Positions 9,003 through 17,815 of a stretch of 64,000 nucleotides of DNA are shown here, in pieces. Position 1 is the first letter of the stretch; every line of letters begins with the position of its first letter. Below the pieces are notes generated by a model, which saw only the letters and a program-made list of their open reading frames with translations, was not told the origin of the DNA and did no database searches. This DNA comes from Poa pratensis (lineage: Eukaryota; Streptophyta; Magnoliopsida; Poales; Poaceae). Location of the stretch: positions 71,652,184-71,716,183 of the forward strand of contig CAMZMU010000027.1 in the NCBI GenBank assembly GCA_947311845.1, read 5' to 3'. The position numbers were made by a program, and so were the translations under genes.

Positions 9003-12000
9003 TCAAAGTTCACCACTACATAGCAAAGTCGAAATGTGAAGAAGGTTCAAAATAAAAGGCACATAGTGACGTTGCTTCTCCGCTTCTTTGTCCTTCTTCT
9101 CTTGACGACGTTGGTACTCCCGATACTCAAAACGCATTTTTTGCTTCCTTGCCCGTTCCGCTTCATCCTCTTCTTCCTTCTTCCTCCTCTCCTCCGCCGC
9201 ATCTTGTTCTCTCACCTTCCTCAAACCCACCTCCAACCAACCCGGCCTCTCACCCTCCTCGCCCGAGTCATTGACGAGCTTCGTTGTTGCTTTGTTGGGT
9301 TGAGACGCTGCCATACCTAGAAACATTATAAACTGAAAGTTAGTAAGTCTCCAATATGAATACAATATGCGATCAAAAATTACAATAATGGATAGAAACA
9401 ACATAAATGCAAGGATAAAATGGAGATACATACGGATACGGCCCAGCTAGATATCCTATCATACTCACGGTCCTACCACCGCCACGGCCTACAGCACCAC
9501 CATGACCTCTATAACCACCATGACCTCTATAACCAACATGGCATCTTTGTTGCCTTGGAGCTTGTTGGCTCACTGTTTGTTGCCTTGTAGCTCGTCGTGT
9601 AGGAGCTTGTTGCGTACGACTGTGTTGCGTAGGAGCTTGTTGGGTAGGAGCTTGTTGCGTAGGAGGTTGTTGCATAGGAGCATGTTGCCTCACACTTTGT
9701 TGCGTTGGAGCTTGTTGGCTACCTCTTCTTCGAGGAGTAGGAGCTTGTTGGCTAGGCCCACCATGTTGGAGATTTCCTTGTTGTTGGCTATTTCTTGCTT
9801 GGCTATTTCTTGCTTGGCTACTACCTCATTGTCATCATCCCGTACTGGAACATCAAGTAGGCGGATCGTTGTTTAACCGCCGTGGACAACAACATGTCAT
9901 CTGGAACCTAACAACCAAAAGGAAATATGTGTTACGGTCTTTCCACAATAACAAGAATGAAAAAATGGCCACAAATGAAATTATGGTAGTAACAAACCCG
10001 CGAGGTAGTCTCATAATCTTCCTCATCGTCTAGATCAACCTCGGGGTTAGCCGACGAAGCGGACCTAGACGGCTGCGGCGATCTATACTCGGGGTCACGA
10101 CTATCTAGGAGGTTCGCCAACCGGCGTAAGTGTCGGGCGGAGTTCTAAAGGACATTAGAGAAAATGTTAAACTTAGCATTTGTAAGATTGTAGGTCATCT
10201 AGTAATCTGCAATATGTTGGTTTGTACCTTCAAGAATCCTCGAAGTGCACTCTCGCTTTGTTCTCCTTCCGGGTTTTCTTCCAACACCGTCTCGCTTTCG
10301 TCGGCTTGCTTACTTATCTCCGTGCGCTGCGTGTGAAATAAAGTCAACTAGTTATGAAAGAAATATGAGAGGAAGAACCGCTAAAAGAAATTATGCAAGA
10401 AGACCGTACCACAAAGTTGATCACGCTAGAAAAAGGGATTTGCTTCCCCTTCCTAACCATCCTGTTGTACTGGCTCTCAGCAACTTCGTCAAAGACGGGG
10501 GGCTCTTCTAATATCTCCTCGCCATAAGCCGGCTTGCATATGTTCACACGAGTATTCTGAAGAAACCACCGCAAGTAGTTGTTGAAGGCAATTGGACAAT
10601 GGGGCATCTGCCGGCCCCATCCTCCCTCCCTAGTTTTCTCCAAACATTGCTCGAACTCGATGACGTACTTTTCATGGAACTTGTCCCAATCCTTCACCTT
10701 TTTCTATCTTCTCTGGTCCATCCTGCATTAGAACAAACCAAGGCACTCTTAGTAACAGCTAATAAAATTTTGAGCAAAATCTACTAGAACAAACCAATGT
10801 TACCTGTGAAGCTGCTTATCCGTGTACCGATACTCAGGTGGATGGGCCTGGAACAACCCGAACTGCCTCATCACGCGTTGTGGCAAGTGGAACTCAACCG
10901 CCCAATTGCATATCAACGGGCAGCGCATGAGCCAGAAACGCTTGTCCTTCAAGCACTGCGGGTTCAACGTAAATTCATACAATAGAGAAAAATCGGACCC
11001 GCTGCCATAAGGCTCCCATTCCACCTGTAACATGGCACAACATAATCAATTAGGAGGAACATCAAAATCATGAGGCTAGGGTCATGTAAAGACAAGTGCT
11101 TACTTGCTCGGCGGTAAGCATATCGAACTCATTGGTGTATTGCTTGTACATGTATTTGATGTCGCTATAATTATCCGATACCACGTCCCACTTGTAAGCC
11201 CAAGTGGGGAGCCGAAGAGGGTTCGGGTCATCTACGTTTCAATCATTGTGGGTCACCTCTTTCGGTCGTCCAACTGGAAAGTGCTCCCAGCTCCATACCG
11301 AAAGTAGAAGCGTACAACCACCAATGCCAACTTTCTCAAGTGTCCTACGACAAGCATCATCCAACTGCATCAAAAATGAAAACACGGTCAAGTTATGACA
11401 TTCTACAAATGGAAATGTAAATACAAACCAAAAAAGACCAATTCATTACCTGCCGGTACAAGTAGGCAAGTGCAGCAGAACCCCAACTCCACTTCGAGTC
11501 CCAGACGGTAAGTGCCTTCAGCCACATCCACTGAGCCGTCACTCCACCACTGTCAGCAAACAAAGTCCTAGAGATAACGTACCACACATACACGCGGGCA
11601 TACGTCTGGATCACATCATCATTTGCTCCGGTGGGGCAGTGCGCGAAGTGCGAAACTATCCACGGGTAAGTAGCGCCGGCCGGGACTCTATCTTTGCTCT
11701 TGTCGTCGACCTCCTCTGGAGCCATACCAATAAGGGCCTGCATTTGCGCGCGCCACCCATCGGAATTTCTGCTCATACAAAGAGACCTCCCGTCGATAGG
11801 AAGTCCAAGAATCATGGATACATCCATAAGAGTGGGGGTCATCTCGCCAGTCATGAGGTGAAATGTGTGTGTCTTCGGCCTCCACAGGTCCACAAGGGCG
11901 GTGATTGCAGGCGCGTTAAACCTTGGGGTCGAACGGCTCACAAGTTGGATGAAAGGGAGGAGGCCTAGCCTCTCGATGTATGGAGTGTACCGCTCATCGT

Positions 12001-12239
12001 AAGGCATCTCATTCGACGAAGCCCCATGAGACCGAATCTTCAAAGGTGCAAGCTCCTGCAAATAACACATTTGACATAGAATATTACAACGTATCCAACG
12101 CATTTGCAACAAAATAAAATCAAACACATAAAGAAACCAAGATTCATTTTATTACCCCCCCCCTTTTCCGCCATCCAATAGGCCCGGTGAGCAACATCAT
12201 ACTCATTATCGAGTAACCACACCATCCTATATATTACAA
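9003..12239 (-). pseudogene. Plant mobile domain (PMD) protein of the MULE
   Basis: A multi-exon minus-strand gene. Exons: first coding exon from the ATG at 12225 (MVWLLDNEYDVAHRAYW), then 11450-12055 (PMD core: ERLGLLPFIQL, MTPTLMDVSMILGLPIDG, WMWLKALTVWDSKWSWG), 11104-11364, 10804-11024 (VEWEPYGSGSDF), 10410-10722, 10228-10326, 9998-10144 (RDPEYRSPQPSRSASS), 9434-9907 (Gln/Pro/Ala-rich repeats) and 9003-9316 (charged coiled coil). Introns are GT-AG and phases match through most of the gene. Lesions: TGA at 11239-11241, TAG at 10704-10706, a frame change in the Gln-rich exon, and a nine-G run at the first donor. PMD proteins are related to Arabidopsis MAIN/MAIL1; the function in the element is unknown. 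Confidence 0.8.
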
Positions 12240-12688
12240 CATATGTGAGCAATATTTCATACACAAAACGATATCACCTAACTATACAAATAATACTACA
12301 CAACATGATGATCAAAGGGTTCGCTAACAACTTCAGATTCAGGTTTAACACAACATGATGATCATCTATCATTACAAGTAATGCTCAATTCAACTCCAAA
12401 GCTAACTAGTGCCATCTCCACGGTTGCAACACACAACTAGTGCCATCTCCGCAGTTGCAACACACAACATGATGATCATCTATCATTACAACTAGTGCCA
12501 TCTCCACGGTTGCAACACACAAAATCCAAATCAACTAGATTTTAGGGTTCAACCGAAACTAGCAATGGAGGTAAAATGGGGTCGATTTATTGGGCAGAAA
12601 GTGGGGGATCGGAGGAGAATACCTGCGGGAAGTACTTGGTGAAGAAATCCCCTCGCTTTTCTCTTCAAATCGGACTGGATTTGGAGAA
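12240..12688 (-). other. 5' leader and first intron of the PMD gene, with short repeats
   Basis: A candidate non-coding first exon ends at a CCCGCAG/GTATTC donor near 12632, inside a GC-rich stretch next to the right TIR. The intron contains a local array (about 12297-12522). Three copies begin ACTAGTGCCATCTCC and continue into GTTGCAACACACAA, interleaved with three copies of AACACAACATGATGATCA-like sequence. No protein is evident. Confidence 0.5.
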
Positions 12689-13064
12689 GGATTAGAGAGG
12701 GGGAGAGAGAACCGCCGCCGCCGCCATGTCCTCTTCTCTGTTAACTGTAAGGAGTGGTGCTAGGGTTGGGGACGGGCACGGGCGCGATGCCTAATACCAG
12801 AAGGGTAGCGCCTTGTGATCAGGCGCTACCTTATCGCACCATAGCGCCTGATCACGAGGCGCTATCCCCCAGACTGGGCCCCGCCGTGGCCCCGGCTCGC
12901 CACGCTGGCAACATGTGTGGCGCCTGATCACGAGGCGCTACCCTGTGTAGTGTGGCGCCTGATCGTGAGGCGCTACTCAAAAGGGTCAATGCCGTGAAAT
13001 AGTTTCGGCCGAGGTTCATTTTGTGCTAAAGTTTGGGCTATGGGTCAACAGTGTCGATTTTGCC
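12689..13064 (-). repeat. MULE right terminal inverted repeat
   Basis: Inverted partner of 6993-7374. It holds four copies of the 25-bp palindrome (12805, 12841, 12917, 12952), mirroring the left end. The PMD gene is transcribed inward from it, as the GRF gene is from the left TIR. Confidence 0.9.
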
Positions 13065-13073
13065 GGAAAATCA
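13065..13073 (+). repeat. Right 9-bp target-site duplication of the MULE
   Basis: GGAAAATCA, identical to 6984-6992. Confidence 0.9.
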
Positions 13074-13128
13074 AGCAAAGGAATGGCAAACGGGCCTTCG
13101 TGGCTTCGTCCTCTCGTGCGGCACCCTG

Positions 13129-13224
13129 AGTTCCCTTGATCTCTTTATATAAGTACAAATACAGTTACATATGTATACGTATACGGGCGGAATACTACAT
13201 CGCCACGTATGACCGTTCTTAACA
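13129..13224 (-). repeat. 3' LTR of the deleted Copia
   Basis: Reads TGTTAAGAACGG on the minus strand and contains TTATATAAAGAGATCAAG. It matches the 5' LTR for about 85-90 bp and lacks an 11-bp segment present there. Its inner (TG) edge is certain; its outer edge is set from the CCCTG repeat and is less sure, because it does not end in CA. Confidence 0.7.
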
Positions 13225-13866
13225 CTCTCCCTCAATCTAAACTATTACATGCAAGATTTAGATTGGTTCTAAAACGGTCTAACATCTGTCGTGTGGCTGG
13301 CTCGACGAACACATCAGCCAATTGATCACCTGAAGAGATAAATCTCACCTCCAAAGCACCAGCGGTGACTCGCTCTCGCACAAAATGGAAGTCTATCTCA
13401 ATGTGCTTAGTACGAGCATGAAACACCGGATTTGTTGTTAGGTAAGTAGCCCCTAATTTGTCACACCAAAGAATGGGGACACGCTGCTGAGAAACTCTAG
13501 TTCTTTGAGAAGGGATTCCACCCACATAGCTTCAGCAGCTCCATTAGCAAGAGCCTTATACTCTGCCTCTGTACTGGACCTAGAGACAGTGGGCTGCTTC
13601 TTCGAACTCCACGAAATAAGATTTGATACAACAAAGACTGCAAAACCTCCAGTGGAACGACCATCATCTGGACACCCTGCCCAGTCTGCATCTGTAAAAA
13701 TGCTGATACCAACAGACGGCGATTTGTGGATAGTCAACCCGGTGTTCAGAGTTCCCTTAACATAACGTAGAATACGCTTAACAGCTTCCCAGTGTATCTC
13801 TGTAGGCTGGGAGAGGAACTGACACACATTGTTCACGACGAAAGAGATATCTGAGCGCGTGAGAGT
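13225..13866 (-). pseudogene. Copia RT C-terminus and RNase H
   Basis: Reads [20 protein letters not shown] (end of RT), then the RNase H domain ([52 protein letters not shown]). A frame change near 13,500 is followed by the terminal [13 protein letters not shown] and [13 protein letters not shown] segments up to the polypurine tract. The catalytic Asp and Glu positions (TDADW, STEAEY) are kept. It is joined out of frame to gag at about 13,867. Confidence 0.8.
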
Positions 13867-14377
13867 CAAAATCGGCATATGACACCGAGCGATTACCGAC
13901 AGTGAGCGAGGCGGCGATCGCATTGAACGCGCCGCCGAGGCCGGTGATGATGTAGTCCACGAGGTCATCATCCGAGATGGGGCAGCCGGCGGCCGCCATG
14001 ACATCGGCGAGGGCTTTCATCTTGTGCATATACTGCGCTGCGGACATGTCCTCCTTCCGCAGCGATTGAAACTGGCGCTTGATGTGATGAACATTGGCGC
14101 GGCTTTGGGCGCCGAACATGGCGTGGACGGATGCCCACACCGCGGCAGTAGTCGCGCAGCTGATGAGCTGGCACGCGATATCGGGCTCCATGGAGCCGAG
14201 CAACAGACCGAGTACCTTCTGGTCCATTGTCCACCAGCGGAGGTACGCTGGGTTTGGGACGTCGATCGCAGCGTCGCCCGTCCCCTGCTTGATCATCTTT
14301 GCAGGAGGCGCCTCGGAGCCGTCGAGGTAGCCGTGGAGACCGGCGCCCGAGAGGTTGGGGAGGGTGAGACCCTCCAC
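13867..14377 (-). pseudogene. Copia gag N-terminal part fused to RNase H remnant
   Basis: The open frame includes MIKQGTGDAAIDVPNPAYLR, LRWWTMDQKVLGLLLGSM and [20 protein letters not shown] up to [13 protein letters not shown], the UBN2-type capsid region of Copia gag. Family gag proteins continue into a CCHC knuckle; here the sequence jumps at about 13,867 into RT/RNase H. The N-terminal stretch around 14,380-14,530 (FMLWRVSPSP) looks frameshifted. Confidence 0.75.
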
Positions 14378-14597
14378 AACATGAAGTTGTTGGAGTCAAG
14401 GCGAACGGGAGGTGACGGTGCGGTCGTGGTCGTGGGTGCAGCCGGGGAGGAGACGAGCGCTCCGGCTGAGTGGGATTGGAGGGTGGAGGAGGTCATCGCG
14501 ACGTGGACGACGCGGAGATGAGCACACGAGTACGCGACGGCGGCGGCGGCGTGGAGAGAAGCACACGGCGACGACGACGGCGCGGAAAGGAGCACAA

Positions 14598-14610
14598 GGC
14601 TCTGATACCA
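14598..14610 (-). other. Primer-binding site, initiator-Met tRNA type
   Basis: The minus strand reads TGGTATCAGAGCC, the standard Copia primer site, next to the LTR. Confidence 0.9.
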
Positions 14611-14750
14611 AATTAAAATAGGTTTAGAGTTTCGGTGGAGCAATGCCTGCACACTTGATCTCTTTATATAAGGTGTACACGATAGTACAAATACATTTGC
14701 ATACGTATACGGGCGGAATACTACATCGCCACGTTTGACCGTTCTTAACA
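14611..14750 (-). repeat. 5' LTR of the deleted Copia
   Basis: The minus strand starts TGTTAAGAACGGTCAAACG, has a TATA-like TTATATAAAG, and runs to the primer site. About 95 bp match the left LTR; the last ~45 bp are unique to this copy. Confidence 0.7.
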
Positions 14751-14839
14751 CCCTGGGCCCATCCACGCCATTGCTGACGTATATAACCAACCCGATGGAT
14801 CCAACTATCACGCACGCCCTAGCGGAAAAGAAGGCTTTC

Positions 14840-15054
14840 CCATCTCCCAAGAAATCAAGAACGGCGCAGCCGCCACCGATCTCCCCGTCTGCTCACACCA
14901 TGCCCGAATAGATGCCTCCATTGGCGGCGGCTACACAGCACAGCGCGGGTGTCGCCACCGTAGGAAGATCAGGCGACGGCGCTGGCTGCCGTAGTCCCTA
15001 CCCAGGAGCGTGCGGCGGCGGGGAGAAGCAGGCCTCGGGCTCTGCGGACTGCAG
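14840..15054 (+). other. Possible non-coding first exon of the Agenet gene
   Basis: A GC-rich island ends in CTGCAG/GTGCGC, a plausible donor, and is followed by ~2.7 kb of AT-rich intron-like sequence to the acceptor at 17804. An ATG at 14912 opens a short frame that does not join in phase with the main protein. I therefore treat it as leader sequence, possibly with an upstream ORF. Transcript data would decide. Confidence 0.4.
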
Positions 15055-15418
15055 GTGCGCGGCTGCCATCCCAGCCTTCCCGATCTGAGTTTTTGCTGAA
15101 TCAGAAGTTATTTTGCGTGCGTGTGTGTCTTTGTTTTTTGTGCCTTTTTCTTGGTTTCTGATTCGTCAAAACCTTGCCTGCTGCACCGCCGGACCAGAGT
15201 TACTTTAGTGGAAAAGGTGATTTAAAAGAAAAACGTTACATGGTTCTGTGTGCAGATCTGGTGCTGAAACGTTTTCTTTTTGGTTTTATGGCCGTAGATA
15301 ATTGACGCTGTTTGTTTCGTGAGTTGTATTTGTAATATTTTTCATTTTTTATGTGTTGAGATCTGGTTTGTTTTTTCTGAATCTTTTTATTTTTTTAGTT
15401 TCTCTTTCATATTTGGTA

Positions 15419-15523
15419 CTCTCTCTGATCGTAAATGGTTGACACAAATTTATCTAAATATAGATGTATCTACATACATTTATTTTAGACAAATGTGTGC
15501 CAATCATTTTCGATCGGATGGAG
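15419..15523. mobile_element. Stowaway-type MITE (105 bp)
   Basis: Flanked by TA on both sides. Inverted ends CTCTCTCTGATCGTAAATGG and CATTTTCGATCGGATGGAG match the CTCCCTCCGT family end with mismatches. Length and TA target site fit Stowaway (Tc1/mariner). Confidence 0.75.
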
Positions 15524-15606
15524 TATTAGATCATGTTTGCAAATGGTTTGATCATATTCTTTGACTTGTGTATATCACATATTACTTTTGTACATCATAT
15601 TATATA

Positions 15607-15720
15607 CCTTCGATTCGAAATGAGACAAGTTTGTCAAAATACAGACATATTTACACACTAAAATATGTCTACATCCGTATTTAAATAATGTGTGTCAATA
15701 ATTATTCTGGTCGGAGTGAG
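15607..15720. mobile_element. Second Stowaway-type MITE (114 bp)
   Basis: TA-flanked, with ends CCTTCGATTCGAAATGAGAC and ATTATTCTGGTCGGAGTGAG, and internal symmetry (AAATATGTCTACATCCGTAT). It lies 82 bp from the first MITE and is a different, more diverged copy. Confidence 0.7.
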
Positions 15721-16914
15721 TAATTTTTATTTGTTCCAAAATTATTCTCGAGTTTAAAGTTTTCTAATTAATTAGATCTAATTGTTATTTGTCAGATATA
15801 TATGTAATATATATTTTTTAATTAGTATATTAATATATTTCAATTAGTTTTTGAAAACCTAGAAATACTAATAAAAATAAAAAATAGTCCAATGAGTTTT
15901 TTTTGTTTTTACAATTTTTATAACTTTCATTAATATAAAAGTGTAACTTGCACTTTTTATTAAATATAAGTTCCAATTTTTCTTCAAATTAAAGTTTTAT
16001 TTTACATATTACTTGAGACTCATTAAAAATCGCGGTTGAGCGTTAATATAGAATTTTTTTGCGCATGATGAACTTACAATCTTGTTATGATTATTTTTTA
16101 TCAAACATTTTATTTATTTATTTGTTTGTTTATTTTTTCAATATGATTTAACTTTTCATGTATAAATATTTTTTACTTTAGGTTGCATATTTGAGGTTAA
16201 TGTGATTTTTATAATGATACCTCTATTTCCAATTAATTGAAATTCTATCTCCATACTAAGGCCATTATCTCTATGTTTGGCCAATTAATAATAAAACTAA
16301 GATGATGGTATCAATATTTTTATATTGTTGAATAAATTTTGACAAAGATAGAACTTCAATAATTTGTGGAATAGAGAGAGTAGAATGATACATGCATGAG
16401 TTATTTCTAGACCGTAAAATTACATATGCATGAAGTGCATACCAAACATGCTAGATAACAAAAGTATACACATAAAACTCTTACAATTACACTTAGTGGG
16501 AATATTACTGAAAAATTCGTAGTGTCATAGAATGATTTAACCAGATTCTAAGTAGATTGAGTTTTCAAGATATATATAAGTGATCTTATCTTGAAACTTG
16601 TGAGGACGAAGATGTTTGGCTAGAGTGTTTCTATATGAAACTAACTCTTTTGGACATGAGATGGAGTATACGACTATGCTAATAGCGTATGATGATCCGA
16701 TTATGATCCAGGTGCTATCTTAGCAATGAATCTTACCAGCAAAACTTCATGATTTGCATCCACATTTTAGCAAAATTCTTTCTATTTCTTAGCAAAAATT
16801 AATTTGAGTATGGTTTCACATTTTCACGTCTCGACTCCTGATTTAGCAAACGAACGAATAGATCTTGTCTGGATGAGTTGTGTTGTTTTTACGACTACTT
16901 TTTGCTTAATTTGA

Positions 16915-17050
16915 CGTGGTTATTTTTACCCGTGGGTACCCATTCACCCTGTCGGGTGACGGGCATGGGAAAAGGTTGTACCCGTTGACGGGTATGGGTA
17001 CGGGTCACGGATGGGTATGGGGTGGCTCCACCCTTACCCATACCCTGTGG
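16915..17050. repeat. GGGTA/TACCC-rich inverted patch
   Basis: Repeated GGGTAC, GGGTATGG and ACCCGT phrases occur in both orientations around GGGTGACGGGCATGGG. This is GC-rich and stands out in an AT-rich intron. It resembles simple repeats found at ends of some plant hAT-like elements, but no terminal repeat or target duplication was found. Confidence 0.4.
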
Positions 17051-17815
17051 GTGCCATTCCTAGGCCTTAGCAGCTATTCAGGAGTTGTAAACTGGCGCAC
17101 AAACCAACATTAGTTTATTCTTCGCAATGCTCACTTGTGTGCACCTGGGAAGAACGGTGGGTAACCATACTCAAATTACCTCAATCCAAGCACGCTTAAC
17201 CACTAGATTATTTGAAGATATGTTTTCAAAAAATAAGATGCATCTTGTTGGTATGAGTATTCTACCAATCCTATTAATTGGGCCAGGATGTCACATGTTT
17301 TCTTATATTTGTATAAAACACGAATCTAGTCAATTTTTGCTGCAATTTTGATATGCATGTATGACCCAAAACTAGTGAAATGAAATCTCATTCGGGTGCA
17401 ACCTTGCGCTAGAGATGGTCTTTGAGAGTGTCCTAAAAAATGCATTTTGGTGTAATAATAAATAAACCTATAGTAATAAGGATTCAAAAATAAATAAGGC
17501 ATGTGATCTTTAGTATTTCGTTTTTGCCACTGTTTACTATAACATTGATGTTACAATATTCCATTATATCGTCTCACCATTTTCGCTACTCTTTGTTTGA
17601 TTTTATTAGTGCATGGTGTCAGATGACTTTCATTCAAATATGTAGTCATATATTCACACTATGTGATTTATTACTTTTAGCATGGTCTTTTCTTACTAGA
17701 TCTTTTAAAATTAACTCGTATGTGAACAAGTATAGTAACGCAAGAAGTGAAATGCATAACGTTGGTCTAATCACCCTTGTTTCTTTTCTTGGTAATATCT
17801 TTAGATTGGCTGGAT

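Larger units (their letters stand above)
6993..13064. mobile_element. Mutator-like element carrying GRF and PMD genes (6,072 bp)
   Basis: A complete element: perfect 9-bp target duplication, terminal inverted repeats of about 380 bp, and two genes pointing inward. The left gene encodes a GRF zinc finger and coiled coil; the right gene encodes a plant mobile domain protein. No MuDR-type transposase is seen in any frame, so the element must be mobilised in trans. PMD domains are known to be associated with plant transposons. Both genes carry lesions, so this copy looks inactive as a protein source. A large palindrome lies between the genes. Confidence 0.9.
13129..14750 (-). mobile_element. Internally deleted Copia retrotransposon (~1.6 kb)
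   Basis: Minus-strand element with short LTRs at both ends (13129-13224 and about 14611-14750), a methionine-tRNA primer site next to the right LTR, and a polypurine tract (GATTGAGGGAGAG, about 13223-13235) next to the left LTR. Between them lie only part of gag and the end of pol. The zinc knuckle, protease, integrase and most of RT are deleted. CCCTG occurs outside both ends (13124-13128 and 14751-14755), a likely 5-bp target duplication. It could move only with proteins supplied in trans. Confidence 0.85.
15055..17804 (+). other. AT-rich putative first intron of the Agenet gene
   Basis: No coding sequence is supported here. It contains two Stowaway MITEs and a GGGTA-rich patch, listed separately. 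The long runs of A and T and the many short frames on both strands look like intron noise. The acceptor is ATATCTTTAG at 17804. Confidence 0.45.

Noticed and set aside
9036..9876. Plus-strand Leu/Ser/Arg-rich frames
   Set aside because: Shadows of the Gln-rich and coiled-coil exons of the PMD gene on the minus strand.
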